A stretch of DNA of 62,774 nt from Sphaerosporella brunnea (Eukaryota; Ascomycota; Pezizomycetes; Pezizales; Pyronemataceae), in assembly GCA_008704415.1 (NCBI GenBank), contig VXIS01000286.1:1-62774 (forward strand), given 5' to 3'. How positions within the stretch are numbered: position 1 is the first letter of the stretch; every line of letters starts with the position of its first letter. This document shows positions 32,848 through 44,367 of this stretch, piece after piece. The translations under genes and the position numbers were made by a program. Under the pieces are notes generated by a model, which saw only the letters and a program-made list of their open reading frames with translations, searched no databases and was not told the DNA's origin.

Positions 32848-33876
32848 GAATGCGTATCTATCAGTGGGGTAAGACTCTGTACGCCTCCAAGGTTAGCACC
32901 AGTGTTCCTTCAGCGTTTGGCTGATTTTGTTACCCCCCGCGCTCGCGTCATGGGCTGTGTTGGTCCCCCAAAAAGAAGTAAACCTGTCAAACACCGAACG
33001 ATTGTTCGTTTTTTGGGGGGTCCAATCGATACCCCACGATCTTTGGGCCATGGTGGGGCCGGCAAAGTTGGAAAAAAAAAAAAAAGGCTCACCGGTATTG
33101 TTTGTGTAGAGCCTCAGTTATGGGGGTATGGGGCTTGCGAGTAAGAGCAGTAGCGGAGGGTCATCGCCACCAGATATAGGTGCACTAGACACGAGGAAAG
33201 CAGATTGACTGGGTCCTTTTCTTTGTTTGCGCACACAAAGAAATTTGACAACTTCATCGGTTATCACTGAAGTTCAAGTCGTTTCGATGGGGATAAAGGT
33301 TGCAACAACTGGTTTGGTCGGACAATGCGTAGCACAGAGAGGTGTGTGGACTGTCATTGAATGGATCGATTGGATCGATGGAGTGATTTAGGGCTTCCTC
33401 GGCAAGCATCCTATCGAACACTTGCTCCACCGATCCATATTCTCAGTTTGAATGGACACCTCCAAATCGAGAATGTTCATCGGGAGAGGAGAGGGAGGAG
33501 GAGGAGTGACCCGGCCCTAGAGGCCATGGCACTTTCATGTTGTAACGGGCCTGTTTCTTTCCTTTGTCACCTCAGGTATGGTTATGGGTTTCCACATTTG
33601 ACTCATGAGATAGCATCAATCAGGGGACGGATAGGATAAGAGCGGGATGAGTAGTGGGTCTGCCATGATCGTTCGCGGCCGCATACAGACAATAAACTTG
33701 ATTACAAACAAACAAAGCCTCCTGGCGGTCACGAGACGCATGTAGGCGCCTGGAATATCCGGAAGCTGCTGCTGCAAATTGAGAGATTGCTTGTGATCAC
33801 AATCATGGGCTTGCCGGAGAAAAATCAGCCGCAGGACCCACCCTTTCGTTAGTATATTCGTATAAGGAGGATTCGG
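32848..33876. other. Intergenic, no gene seen
   Basis: Includes an A-run near 33071-33086 and purine-rich DNA near 33480-33510. Short frames only. Confidence 0.4.
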
Positions 33877-33995
33877 TACCGTAGAGATTCGGTACTAAGG
33901 CAATGTGGCTAAGTCACTTTGCCATGAGGCTGAGTGACTTCTCCACAGAGCGCAGTGACTTTGCCGCATTGCCTTAGTACCGAATCTCTACGATA
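33877..33995. mobile_element. Small TA-flanked MITE with perfect 25-bp arms
   Basis: Arms at 33881-33905 (GTAGAGATTCGGTACTAAGG...) and 33967-33991 are perfect 25-base inverted repeats. Extending outward gives TACCGTAG at the left and CTACGATA at the right, so the termini resemble CCGTA inside a TA duplication. The interior carries repeats of AAGTCACT/AGTGACTT words. Confidence 0.75.
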
Positions 33996-34736
33996 GAGGC
34001 ATGACTCTGGGTCACGGGAGACTAGTGCTACTCTTCCTTCTTTCAAGGCAACACGTTCCCCTCCCTGTCCAGAAACCTCCACCATTTAGACGGAGCTTTA
34101 ATTACCTCGAGGTTACGGACTGCTACCTCGGTGGGGCTCTCGTTAACAAGTACATACCTAAGTACTTGGTACTTAGTGGTTTGCAAGTGCTCCTTTCACG
34201 GCGTGACTCGAAATCCGAGAACAATCTAAACCCAAAGTACATACTTGTGTAAGTACATACCGAATAATGAAAGCAAAGAACAAAGAAAGTACTTCGCCCC
34301 GAAACTCCTTCCACTTCCGGCCCAAGATGAACCTTCTACGCTAAAGCTTTCCGATCACATAGTCGACCACATAGCCCCGAGTAACTACCTCTGATGCTTC
34401 GGTCGGCGTACCCACACATTTTTCGATGCCAGAAGTTTTTGATTGCCAGAAGTTTTCAAATGACTAGGATATCCTAAGTAGCGGCTAGGGGGATAATGGA
34501 TCGTCGGTTGCCTTCAAGGTTAAGGTCAGGCTCTGTTGAGAGGGTCTGCCTTCGAAGTCGGTAGAACTAGGCAGCAGGGCATGATGAATCCTCTACCAGC
34601 TACCTTTGAACTCGGTAAAGTAGTAGTGGAACTAAAACTATCAGAATTTCGTCCTTATTTATTGCTTAGTTCCACGCAATATTATTTACTTTAACCAGCC
34701 TCATCTCCCAGAGACCGCTTCTTAACCTTCGTTGCA
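33996..34736. other. Intergenic, promoter side of HSP70-like gene
   Basis: No gene recognised. It includes several TACTTGGTACTTA/AAGTACATAC words around 34150-34260 of unknown meaning. Confidence 0.4.
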
Positions 34737-37251
34737 ATGCGTACGTCGAACACAAAAACAGGACCGAAGTTCGTGGTAGGCACGTAATCCCAGGACTCAG
34801 CAGAGATTCAATTTAGTTTCTGACCGGAAACAGGCGTTGATTTCGGCACAACCTTTGCTTCGGTAGCGTTCGCACACTCCTCAAGCCCAGATGAGGTCAA
34901 GTTAGTCCGGACCTGGCTGAACGCCCGTGCTGGGGACGAGACTGCCGACCAGGTCCCAAGCGAAGTGCACTACAGGAACCCCATCACTAGAGGTATGACT
35001 TGGGGCTATGAAATCCCTGATGATGGTGCTTCCCAGGTCCTTAAGTGGTTTAAGCTGTTGTTGCAAGATCAACGCGACGCTCCCAAGGCACCACAAGATC
35101 GGGGGTCTGGTCAGACAAAGCTCGACCTAGCACCAGTGACCACCAATCCTGCACAAGCAACGGCAAAGGCGCTTCTCGAACTCGGAATCAGTCCTGTTAA
35201 AGTCATTACAGACTTCTTGACCCGCGTCCGAAAGGTCGCGTTGGCGAGCATCGATAGCACTTACGGCAGAAATCTAGGCGGAGAAACAAGGATTGAGTAC
35301 GTATTGACGATTCCAGCCATCTGGTCAGATATGTCGAAAAGTCTCATGGTACAGGCGGCCCAGGGGGCGGGCTTTGGAACGCACCGCGTTGATTTTGTCC
35401 TGATGGGCGAGCCGGAGAGCGCTGCTGTCTATACTTTGAAGGAACTTCAGCCCGATAACCTCATTGTAAGGCCCTTTCCTTTGGAGGTGTTCACGTGCTA
35501 ATCCACTCCTCCAGGTCGGAGATACCTGCATAATTTGCGACGCTGGTGGCGGCACTGTGTATGTCGTTCATATGCTTTGTGATGTTTTTCTGTGACTAAC
35601 ATCAATTAGAGATTTGATCTCCTACCAGATCACTGCGCTCAACCCCTTGCGTCTCGATGAGGTTGTCAGTGGCTCCGGTATGAGATTAACCCTCCGTCTG
35701 AGTCCGCGGGGAATGCTAAGCTATCTGGGCACCAGGCGGCATGCACGGGTCAGTCTATCTTGACCATGGCTTTGAGCGTTACATCAGGGAAAAGTTGGGC
35801 GATGATGTCATCGACAGCATGAAGGTTCGTGCCTATTTCTATCGGACCCACACAATTGACGAATCGCCAACCGCTGGCTCTATCAGCCCCGTGCCAGAAA
35901 AGAGATGATGCGTACCTGGGCCGAGAATGTAAAGTTCAAAGTTAGTCCAATCTTTTGCGGCTTAATCGTACTGCTCCTAGTTACTGATGGAGTCCCGCAG
36001 TTTGGCAACACCACCACCTTTGCGTACGATGTATCGGTCCACGGCGTCCCTGATAACGAGGCTACCAACGTTGACGATGGGTTCCATACCATGCGCATGT
36101 ATGTGCTTCAGCTCCATTCTAGATACTTACCCACTTAAGTAGGAATGTATTTAACACCGGGAATGCCTTGCTGATGACTGTGTAGGGAAGATGTAAAGCG
36201 TATCTTTGACCCAGTCGTGGACCGCATCGTGGATCTCGTGACTCAGCAAGTCCAGGGTGTGCAGAGGAAAGGATTCAATGTCAAGGTTGGCAAAACCACT
36301 TACTCCGTCAGCGGCCTCAGCTTACCTCCGGTACATAGGCGATCCTTCTCGTTGGAGGCTTCGGTTCCTCGGCCTATCTACTGCAGCGCCTTCAAAATAT
36401 ACACTGTGGCCTTCAAGTCCTACAGCCCCCCAATGCGTAAGTGTTCTTTACCCAGTCAAAGGCGTATTCGCAACTATCTGATAGCAATTCCTTAGACGCA
36501 CTGCAATCGCTCGTGGCGCTCTTGTCAGGGGACTGGATGGTTCTATCGTGAAGCAAAAGCGCTCCCGCAGACACTACGGCTGCCTGAGTTACACGAAATA
36601 CTATCCTGACCTGGGTTGGGATGCACACGCTTATTGGGATTCGGTGGAAGAGTGCTGGAATGTGAGCGGGAAACTGACCTGGTTTCTACACAAGGTACGG
36701 CATCCGGGCCAGCGTGACCCAATTCCACTGCGTTTCTAACACCCACCAGAATGACGAAGTTGGGGACGAGATGTCCACCTCGTTCCCTTTTTACCGGGCG
36801 TACTCAGAACTTCCGAGAAGGTTGGTTTTCACTGAGACCCTGACTGCATGTGATAGTGATGCCGCCCCCGAATTTCAATGGATGGATCCGACCGGTATGA
36901 AGCCCTCCGCACTTCGATCAAGGAAAATATTTGCTGATTTGGCGTTTGTAGCGATTTATTCGGTTTGCGAAGTGGAGGCGGACTTATCCAGGATCCCGCG
37001 GGAGAAGTTTAGCCGAACAACCGCCCCCTCGGGAAAAAGTTACTATGTGGTTAGCTACGAGATTCGCATGAGCCTTGTCGCAGATGTATGAGTCCCCTTA
37101 GCGGCTGAACCCCCCGATCCGGCCACGTCTTACCCGCTCTAACCACGGAGTATAGGTTCTCAGGTTTGAGGTTGTGTTCGAAGGCAGGTCTCAGGGTATT
37201 ATCAAAGTTCGAATGAAGCACCCCTATCACTCTCCTTCCTTCCTGGAGTGA
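34737..37251 (+). CDS. HSP70-like actin-fold ATPase (fungal, no substrate-binding tail)
   Basis: Proposed exons: 34737-34779, 34834-35465, 35515-35558, 35610-35677, 35736-35824, 35887-35940, 36001-36098, 36186-36285, 36339-36436, 36496-36694, 36750-37085, 37156-37251; they join in phase to 618 residues. Actin-fold motifs are present in order: KFVVGVDFGTTFASVAFAHS (phosphate loop, residues 11-30), ICDAGGGTVDLISYQ (234-239 core) and ILLVGGFGSSAYL (381-387). Canonical HSP70 has a beta-sandwich substrate domain and an EEVD-type tail; here the C-terminal part (RFEVVFEGRSQG...) is short and different, as in the expanded HSP70-like families of filamentous fungi. The first intron needs a GC donor (GTAG|GCACGT), which restores the GVDFGTT motif exactly; no GT donor does. 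Client and role are unknown. Confidence 0.8.
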
Positions 37252-38130
37252 GTATGTTTTGGTGGGCTTTTCTTGTTTTGCATGTATCTATGGCCACCAA
37301 AACGGGGGGACAGATGTACGCACAGCTAAGAAATTGCTATTTTTCACACGGTATAACGGAACGCCGTATCGGCTGTTATCGCCTGAGTCACCCATACAAA
37401 ACGTGACTCGTCTAGTGACGTCCTCGACGGCTCCTCGAGCAATGCCTCAGTGATATCTTTATCCCCCAGGCGAGAGATTTTTACCCTCGCCAAACTCCGC
37501 TGGCACAGCTACCTATCGCCTACCACATGACCGACCCCCACAGCCCGAGGCACTCCATCAAATTTCGAGAAGCGAGTGAGTCACTATGCATCATTTTTGT
37601 ACTCCATGGTATAAGTAGTTGTGGGCGGCGCGGTACGCGAGTGTGCAGAGATTTATGGGTGTTCGCCCGCTCTCTCCTTTACCATAAAATTCGCGTATCC
37701 TACAGCCTATATACTCTCTCCCCTTGCTAAGAATCCCAGCTTAGTATTAACTTCTTGAGTTGTGGGTTTCCTGTGCCCAAGAGCGAGGGAATGGAAGGCC
37801 TGACATACCGGCGGCGCCTTCCTCAGCCAGACCCAGATTGGACAGGCCCTCGGGGGACCAAATCGAGAGAGGTGTACGCCATATTCCTCAAAGTTAAGCT
37901 CCAGAAGACAAGTGCTGGTTCTGGCCACTCGGGGGCAAGCGCCAAAGGGAAAATAAGGGGCTCGTTCGGGGTCACCCAGGATATCCTGTTTTTGATGGTG
38001 AGTTTGGGCCAAGATTCAAGATTCAAACCCCCTTGGGCCCTGGCCTGTTCGGCATCACACACAATGTCGAAAATGAAAAAAGAGGCTGCTGCTGGGACCG
38101 GAATTTTGGGGTAGAGCTGTACTACGTACC
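37252..38130. other. Intergenic, no gene seen
   Basis: 3' flank of the HSP70-like gene, with short unrelated frames only. Confidence 0.4.
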
Positions 38131-38583
38131 TACCGTATCGTCTGAGTCTTAAGCAACGCGGGGTGGGGGTGGTAAGGTTGCGGGTTGTCGAGGGTTTTCT
38201 ATTGGTGGGATCGGACGTCGCGGTCACAATTTGGGGGTTTGTACACAACTTTAATGATGATCAAAAGGCGGGGGGCGCGGGTGCTTGGTGAGCGGCAATG
38301 CGCAATGGCACCTCCGTCCTGGGCAGGCTCCCCGGTACGGTCCAAAAATTGGTGCCGGTAGAGGACAAACACCGGAAGATACGGCGCGATGCCCCCCTGT
38401 GAAAGAGTGTTCAAGAATGTCCGGGGCGTTGGCCAACACCGCCGCCGGCACTGTAATGGTTTCCGCTGCTGTAAATAAAAATTATATACAGCATCGCCCG
38501 CGCGCGAGTCTTTAGAAATTAACTTTTTGATAGCCTGGCAACACCCGGCCGCCCGCGTTGCTTAAGACTCAGACGATACGGTA
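38131..38583. mobile_element. TA-flanked MITE with perfect 30-bp terminal repeats
   Basis: 38131-38160 (TACCGTATCGTCTGAGTCTT...) and 38554-38583 are perfect 30-base inverted repeats, so insertion is probably recent. The termini are CCGTATCG within a TA duplication. The 393-base interior lacks a transposase frame. Confidence 0.88.
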
Positions 38584-39232
38584 GCTAGCTGACCCATCTC
38601 GCCTCGGCCGGCTGGAAGTCATGTAGGGCCCGAACAAGGATAAAAACATTCAGCCCAAGATAGCAACACTTTGGCTTGACCGCAAGTGGCGCGACGAGCA
38701 CCGAGTGTTGTGGAAAGCAGTGGCGGAGGCCACCCGAGAGAAAGGGAAAAAGAGACGCAAAACGAACACGTTGGTAAAAGACCTACTGGCGGATGACCGA
38801 TGCACGGAGGCGGTGATGGCCTTTTTGGGCGGCACGAGTGTTGGAATGTGGCCGAGTGTAGCCAACTGATGTCAGACCTGTTTATGCTTGTGTGTCTTTT
38901 CTATGTTACGATTTTCCTTAGCATGATATCTCCAGTTACGATTTCCTTGCTTTCTTTTCCTTCGGAGGAGCGAACCCCAGAGTAGGACCAGTGCCTAGGG
39001 GCGGCGATGATTCTGTACTTTACATGCCATGGCCGCAAGCGGCCAAATGCAATATGATTAAAACAAAAAAAAAAAACTTTGGCTTGACTTTTTTTTTTTT
39101 TTTTCATTTTATCGTTCTCCGCGATTAGATTCGTGATGAGTGAGTTTTTGTGGCCTTCATTTCACAGGCTTGGAGTTTATCCGCGTGTAGATCCGGCGGA
39201 GACATGTCGACACCCACAAGCTCGAGGCCGAA
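38584..39232. other. Intergenic between two MITEs
   Basis: No gene recognised. A-run and T-run lie close together at 39064-39105. Confidence 0.4.
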
Positions 39233-39444
39233 TACCGTAAAAACTCACTTATAAGAAACCCCCCCACCAGATTTGGTTAGTGGCAAATAATTGCCATATA
39301 CTCAGTAGGGACTTTAATGTCTCCAAAACAAAGTCAGTAAACAAACAAAAACCCTCTTTAGTAATCTCAAAAGTTTCTCTATAAGGCAATTATTTGCCAC
39401 TAACCAAATCTGGGGGGGTCTCTTATAAGTGAGTTTTTACGGTA
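39233..39444. mobile_element. TA-flanked hairpin MITE (212 bp)
   Basis: Arms of nearly 60 bases are inverted: the left starts TACCGTAAAAACTCACTTAT and the right ends ATAAGTGAGTTTTTACGGTA. They extend to CAGATTTGGTTAGTGGCAAA on the left and its complement on the right. The termini are again CCGTA inside TA. A single-stranded or transcribed copy would fold into a long hairpin. Confidence 0.85.
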
Positions 39445-40446
39445 TAAGGGATCCTCCGGCGGCTTTTCAGGTCCCGCCCTCGATGTATCGTTCCCTTGGC
39501 AATCAAACCGTGCCGGCCTCGCCTTCACGGTCTCGCAGCAAACGGTATCCCACAGCACAGCACAAGGCCTCGGCCTCACTTCGGTTCCTCGGCGCTAACT
39601 CTGTGTCAAACAACGCTTTGGCCCCGTGGCAAGTGACATATCGTCGAGGGAGAGAGAGAGAGAGCGAGCATAAAATCTCCCCCGCCCCGGTCCGGAAACG
39701 AAACAGACGGGCGTGTTGCTGCAACAGACCAACTCACTCACTCCCATTCCTGCTACGCTTTCTCAACCTCTCTCAACTTTCCCACCATGCTCCCAGAAGA
39801 AGAAGAACCGGCAATGAAAGGGACAAGAGTGGAAACGGATCGTCGGAAAAAAAGACCAGGTTGGCGTCAACTCAGCGGAAGTTCTGTGGGGTGGATTTCA
39901 TCCGGAAAAGGCGCCGGGTGGCACATTCAGGCAGGCTCAAGAATCAATCAATGCACAAGTGAGATGACGACGATTCGCAGAGCATTGTGTGCCCCCCAGA
40001 GGCCAGTCTGGGTTTGGATTGCCGTCAAGGTTTTGGGCGCTGCAGGTGTCCGTGTAAACCCAGTTTCTACCATCCGGGCCTGCTCGGGTAGGGCCAGTGA
40101 AAGTAGGGCCGATGTCTCTCTCGGACACTTCTGGCTGTGCAAGGCGACTCCGGGTCTGGGCAGGAGGCGTGCGATCTGGATAACCTACAGACACGGTCAG
40201 CTGACAGCGTGGGAGCCGTCGTGTCGTGTATCATCGTGCGCTCAGTCCGAGTGGGGACCCACGCAGTTACACAAATAGTCCCAGCCTGCTGCACCGAATC
40301 GGGAACCGGCCGGAGGAGCTCCCGCGCCTTATCTCACCAGCTCCCGAACCCCGCACCGCACATCATCCCCTCCGTTCCATCACAGTAGCTAAGTGGCTTT
40401 CTCAACTCCAACTCCAACTCCAACTCCAACCCCCTCAACAACGACC
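39445..40446. other. Intergenic and 5' leader of zinc-finger gene
   Basis: Mostly featureless. The last 50 bases before 40447 are an (AACTCC)n-like CT/CA-rich leader. Confidence 0.4.
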
Positions 40447-41213
40447 ATGCCCCTTTGCCGCCCCTGCAACCGCAACTTCGCCACTCTCGACAGCCTCCAG
40501 CAGCACCTCTCGCACAGCGACGCGCACAAGTACCCGTGCGACACCTGCACGCGCATCTTCACCACCGCACACTCGCGGGACCAACACATGACGGCGGTAT
40601 ACCACGGGGCCTACAGCTGCCGCGAATGCAAGCGCAACTTCAAGAATAACAACGAGCTGCGGATGGTAGCTGTTTTTTCCCGCCCTCTCGCCAACCACGA
40701 GCTGACGGGCCGATGCAGCACCAGAACTCGCGCGCCCACCAGGGCAGCAGCGTAGCCTGCCCCTTCTGCCGCGCCAGCTTCGTGGGCGCCACGGGGCTCT
40801 CGCACCACCTCGAGTCCGGCAGCTGCCCCAACGCGCGCAACGTGGACCGCGACGCCATCCACCGCAGTCTCCGCAAGCGGGATCCGCGCGGGGTCATCGC
40901 GCTGCCGCGGAAGCAGCTCGAGTGGCACCGCGTCAACGAGGTGGATGAAGATGCGTGGAACGGAGACGGGTATGAGTGTCCGCTTTGCACGACGGAGTTT
41001 GAGGAGATGGAGGGGCTGAGGAGGCATTTGGATTCGAAGGCGCACAAAGAGAAAATCTATCGTTGCCCGAATTCGGAGTGCGCGAAGCAGTTCGTGGCGT
41101 TGGCCGCGTTGTTCAATCATTTGGAGAGCGAGAGTTGCGGGTTTGCGACGTTTGAGAGGGTCAAGAAGGGGGTGGGTGAGTTTTTGACGGGGAAGAGGTT
41201 GCTGAAGTTTTGA
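40447..41213 (+). CDS. C2H2 zinc-finger protein (six fingers)
   Basis: Exons 40447-40665 and 40719-41213 give 237 residues. Finger-like units: CRPCNRNFATLDSLQQHL (Cys4/Cys7), CDTCTRIFTTAHSRDQHM, CRECKRNFKNNNELRM plus HQNSRAH across the intron, CPFCRASFVGATGLSHHL, CPLCTTEFEEMEGLRRHL and CPNSECAKQFVALAALFNHL. The intron falls inside finger 3 and splicing restores its two histidines, which supports the model. Units 1 and 5 end in SDAH or SKAH, as in U1-like or JAZ-type fingers that can bind RNA as well as DNA. The ATG at 40447 is the first in frame. Nuclear nucleic-acid binding is inferred; the target is unknown. Confidence 0.85.
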
Positions 41214-42095
41214 GTGGGGACGTGTTGGGGTTTTCCAGTATTGTTTTGGTTGACGCCTTTTGCTGGGTCGTGTCCGTTGCATTTGTACTGTCCAGGCCAT
41301 TCCGGTTTGCGCAGCCAGCTACATGTCGAGCGAGTGACAAGCTGTGAGCGCCCGCGTCTTGGCTGGCAGCGATGGGTGTCACGAAAGCTTTGATTTCAAA
41401 ACGGGGGCTACGACGGAAGTGGAATGCTTATCCCACAGAGTTTGATTGCGATTGAAACACACGCAGATACTTCCATGTATGCATCCGAAACTCTCGCGGC
41501 CGTCCGTTAAGCTTCACCGAGTTCGCGCATGCATGCATGCATACATACATGGAAAACGCTGCATTTTGTGTGCAACCTCGGTTACACAGGCGGGTCGGAT
41601 TGTATCGTCGTATCATTTTAATCATTTTAAAGGCTTCCACTCGCCGGTCTGAGAAGAGCAGCTGCTTGTGTGCGATGCGCTATGCCCTCTGTGCCGGTGG
41701 GTGGAACCTGCGCTCTTTCGGTCGAAGGACGCTTCCGGCGGGAACCGCTGCAGACACGCCCATCCATCCACCATCCATCCATCCACACACATGGCACAGC
41801 TGAATGCAACACCCAGCACAGCTGGTGGTACTGCTGCATTACATACACATGACATTCGCTCTGCCAAGAGCAGCTGCGACCCACCCTTTCTTTCTTCTCG
41901 TCTCCATCCGACAAAAAACCTTCAACGAACAAACAGACAAACCCACCAACAACACCCCCCCCCGCCCGGCTGAGTCACGCCCTGCGCACGTTACACACTA
42001 CCTGCGCGCGCACCTACGCTCGTTAACGTTAACGTTTCCATTTTCCCCGTCGTTCGCGTCTCGGCCAGTCCCCCCCTCGCTGTCACCGCGCCAGC
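41214..42095. other. Intergenic with ATGC/ATAC simple repeat
   Basis: A (GCAT)n(ACAT)n tract lies at 41526-41551, with TTCCATGTATGCAT inverted about 55 bases upstream (about 41470). A (CATC)n-type tract is at 41760-41785. The last 100 bases are CT-rich promoter DNA for the gene at 42096. Confidence 0.5.
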
Positions 42096-43727
42096 ATGAA
42101 GTTCTCGACGCTGTCGCTGCTGTCGCTGGCCACCGCTGCCGCTGCGATTGACATCAACGTCGACGACCAAGGCAAGCAAGCGAGTGCATCCCCGTGCGCA
42201 GGCTCCCGCCGCTAACCTAGCCCCCCCCCCCCCCAGCATCCATCAAAGCCGCCGCGTCCGATGTGGCGAAGAAGCTCCGCGCGCTATACCCGACCGGCGA
42301 GTCGTGGTTCGTGGCCGGCGAATTCGGAAAACTGCCGCCGCCGCCGTCCGGGAAAGATATCGGGTACTACTGGTGGGAAGGCGGTGCTGCGATGGGCGTG
42401 TGTGCCGCTTCTCCCTCGCAGCGGGCTTGTCGGCTGACCACGCGCTAGGCCTGGATCGATTATTGGGCCATCACCGGAGACGATACCTACAACGATATCG
42501 TCACCACCGCCATGCTGAGCAATGTCGGCCCCGAGAACGACTACCAGCCCCCGCGCGTGTTCGCCTCGCTCGGAAACGACGACCAGGCCTTCTGGGGCAT
42601 CGCCGCCATGTCGGCGGCCGAGCGCGGGTTCCCGGACCCGCCGAAAGACAAGCCGCAGTGGCTGGCCCTCGCGCAGGCGGTGTTCAACCGGCAAGCGTCG
42701 CGCTGGGACACGGAGCACTGCGGCGGCGGGTTGCGGTGGCAGGTGATGCAGGCCAACAACGGGTACAACTACAAGAACTCGATTTCGAACGGGCTGTTCT
42801 TCCAGATCGGCGCGCGCTTGGCGAGGTATACGGGCAACACGACGTATGTGGAGTGGGCCGAGAAGGTCTGGGACTGGACGAAGCACTCGGGGCTCCTGAC
42901 GTCGGACTTCAAGATCTACGATGGATTCTCGATCCAGGACTGCGTGGTCTCGGGCCAGGGCAAGATTATGTGGTCCTACAACGCGGGCACGTACCTCGCC
43001 GGAGCGGCGTACATGTACGATTACTACGTGAGTCCCCTCCCGCACCTACCACCACCACCACCATACTAACCCCCCCCCCCCCCATCAGACCCTCACCGGC
43101 AACCCCGCTAACGCCTCCGACTGGAAAAACATCACGCAATCTCTCCTGCAAGCCACCGACGAGCCCTTCTTCAACCGCAACGACGGGCTCCCCAACATCA
43201 TGCGCGAATCCGGCTGCGAGTCGCAGCCACCGAACTTCTCCAACGCCGCCACCTGCAACACCGACCAACGCAGCTTCAAAGCCTACCTCTCGCGCTTCTT
43301 CGCCTACACCTACCAGCTGTGCCCGTTCACGCGCGACTTCATCATGACGCGCCTCAGAGCCTCGGCCGTCGCGGCGGCGAAATCGTGCACCGGCAGCCCC
43401 GGCGGCGACACCTGCGGCCTCAGCTGGCTGATGCAGAAATACGACGGCAGCACGTACGGCATCGCGCAGGGCGGCGTCGGCGAACACCTCGCCGCCATGG
43501 AGCTGTTCCAGAACCTGCTGATCCAGCAGGTCAAGACGCCGAATACCCAGCAGACGGGCACGAGCAAGGGCAATCCGAGCGCTGGCAGCGGGGACTCGGC
43601 GCTTACGGCTGCGGACCTGAGGCAGACGGGGCCGACCACGGCCGGTGATCGCGCGGGTGCGAGTATACTTACGATTGTGTGTATTTGCCTGTTGGGCGCG
43701 TTTACGTGGTTTTTGGTGGTAGATTAG
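42096..43727 (+). CDS. GPI-anchored GH76 mannosidase-like wall protein (DFG5/DCW1 family)
   Basis: Exons 42096-42171, 42237-42397, 42449-43027 and 43089-43727 give 484 residues. Signal peptide MKFSTLSLLSLATAAAA; mature start IDINVDDQASIKAAASDV as in DFG5/DCW1 proteins. GH76 motifs: YYWWEGGAAMGAWIDYW, GNDDQAFWGIAAM with the Asp123-Asp124 pair, RWDTEHCGGGLRWQ, YKNSISNGLFFQIGARLARY and CGLSWL. The C-terminus is a Ser/Gly/Thr linker plus a hydrophobic tail (LTIVCICLLGAFTWFLVVD) for GPI attachment. Family members act outside the plasma membrane and are thought to transfer GPI-glycan proteins onto wall polymers. The first intron appears to use a GC donor (CAAG|GCAAGC); the nearby GT option would insert extra residues not seen in relatives. 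A C-run precedes two of the acceptor sites. Confidence 0.9.
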
Positions 43728-44335
43728 GCGGGGAAGTGGTGGTGGTTGGGTTTTGGGGGGGGGGGGGGGTAGGGTCGGGGAGGCGGCGGTGTTTTTTGGA
43801 ATTGGGTTTTTTTTTTTGGGGATTTTGGAATTGGATTTTTTTACTCGCACGCACACGCACGATATAATGCTAACTATTTAAATACTTACCCCCCCCTACT
43901 ACCTCGTGTATTGTAAAATGTTAATGGACCTGGAGTTCAGTTCAGTTCAGTTCAGTGAAATTCTGCCCCCAGTGAGGATTGCAGTCGGGGGCGGAGAAAA
44001 CGGAGGGTTTGTTCGGCCCGCCCGCATGTGGATCTGCGTACTGCTTGCTTGCTTGCTTGCCGATCGGGGCTGGGGGGGAGGGGGGAGCAATATCTAGAAC
44101 CCCCCCCCCATTCTACTACGCTAAAAACCTGCGCGCGCGCTCCCTCGTCCGATTGCAGCATCTCAACGCGGTTACTCGCTGCGGGGCGGTGCGGGGCGGG
44201 GCGGTGCGGGGCGGGGCGGTGGTGGCTGATGCATGATGAGGTTGCTGTCACTCGGCGCAAGCCCGCCCGCCTGCTTTGTGCGTGTGGAAACCAGCTTATC
44301 CGGTCAACCGCGGTGCGGGTTCAAGGCGGGGGGCC

Positions 44336-44367
<32 letters not shown>

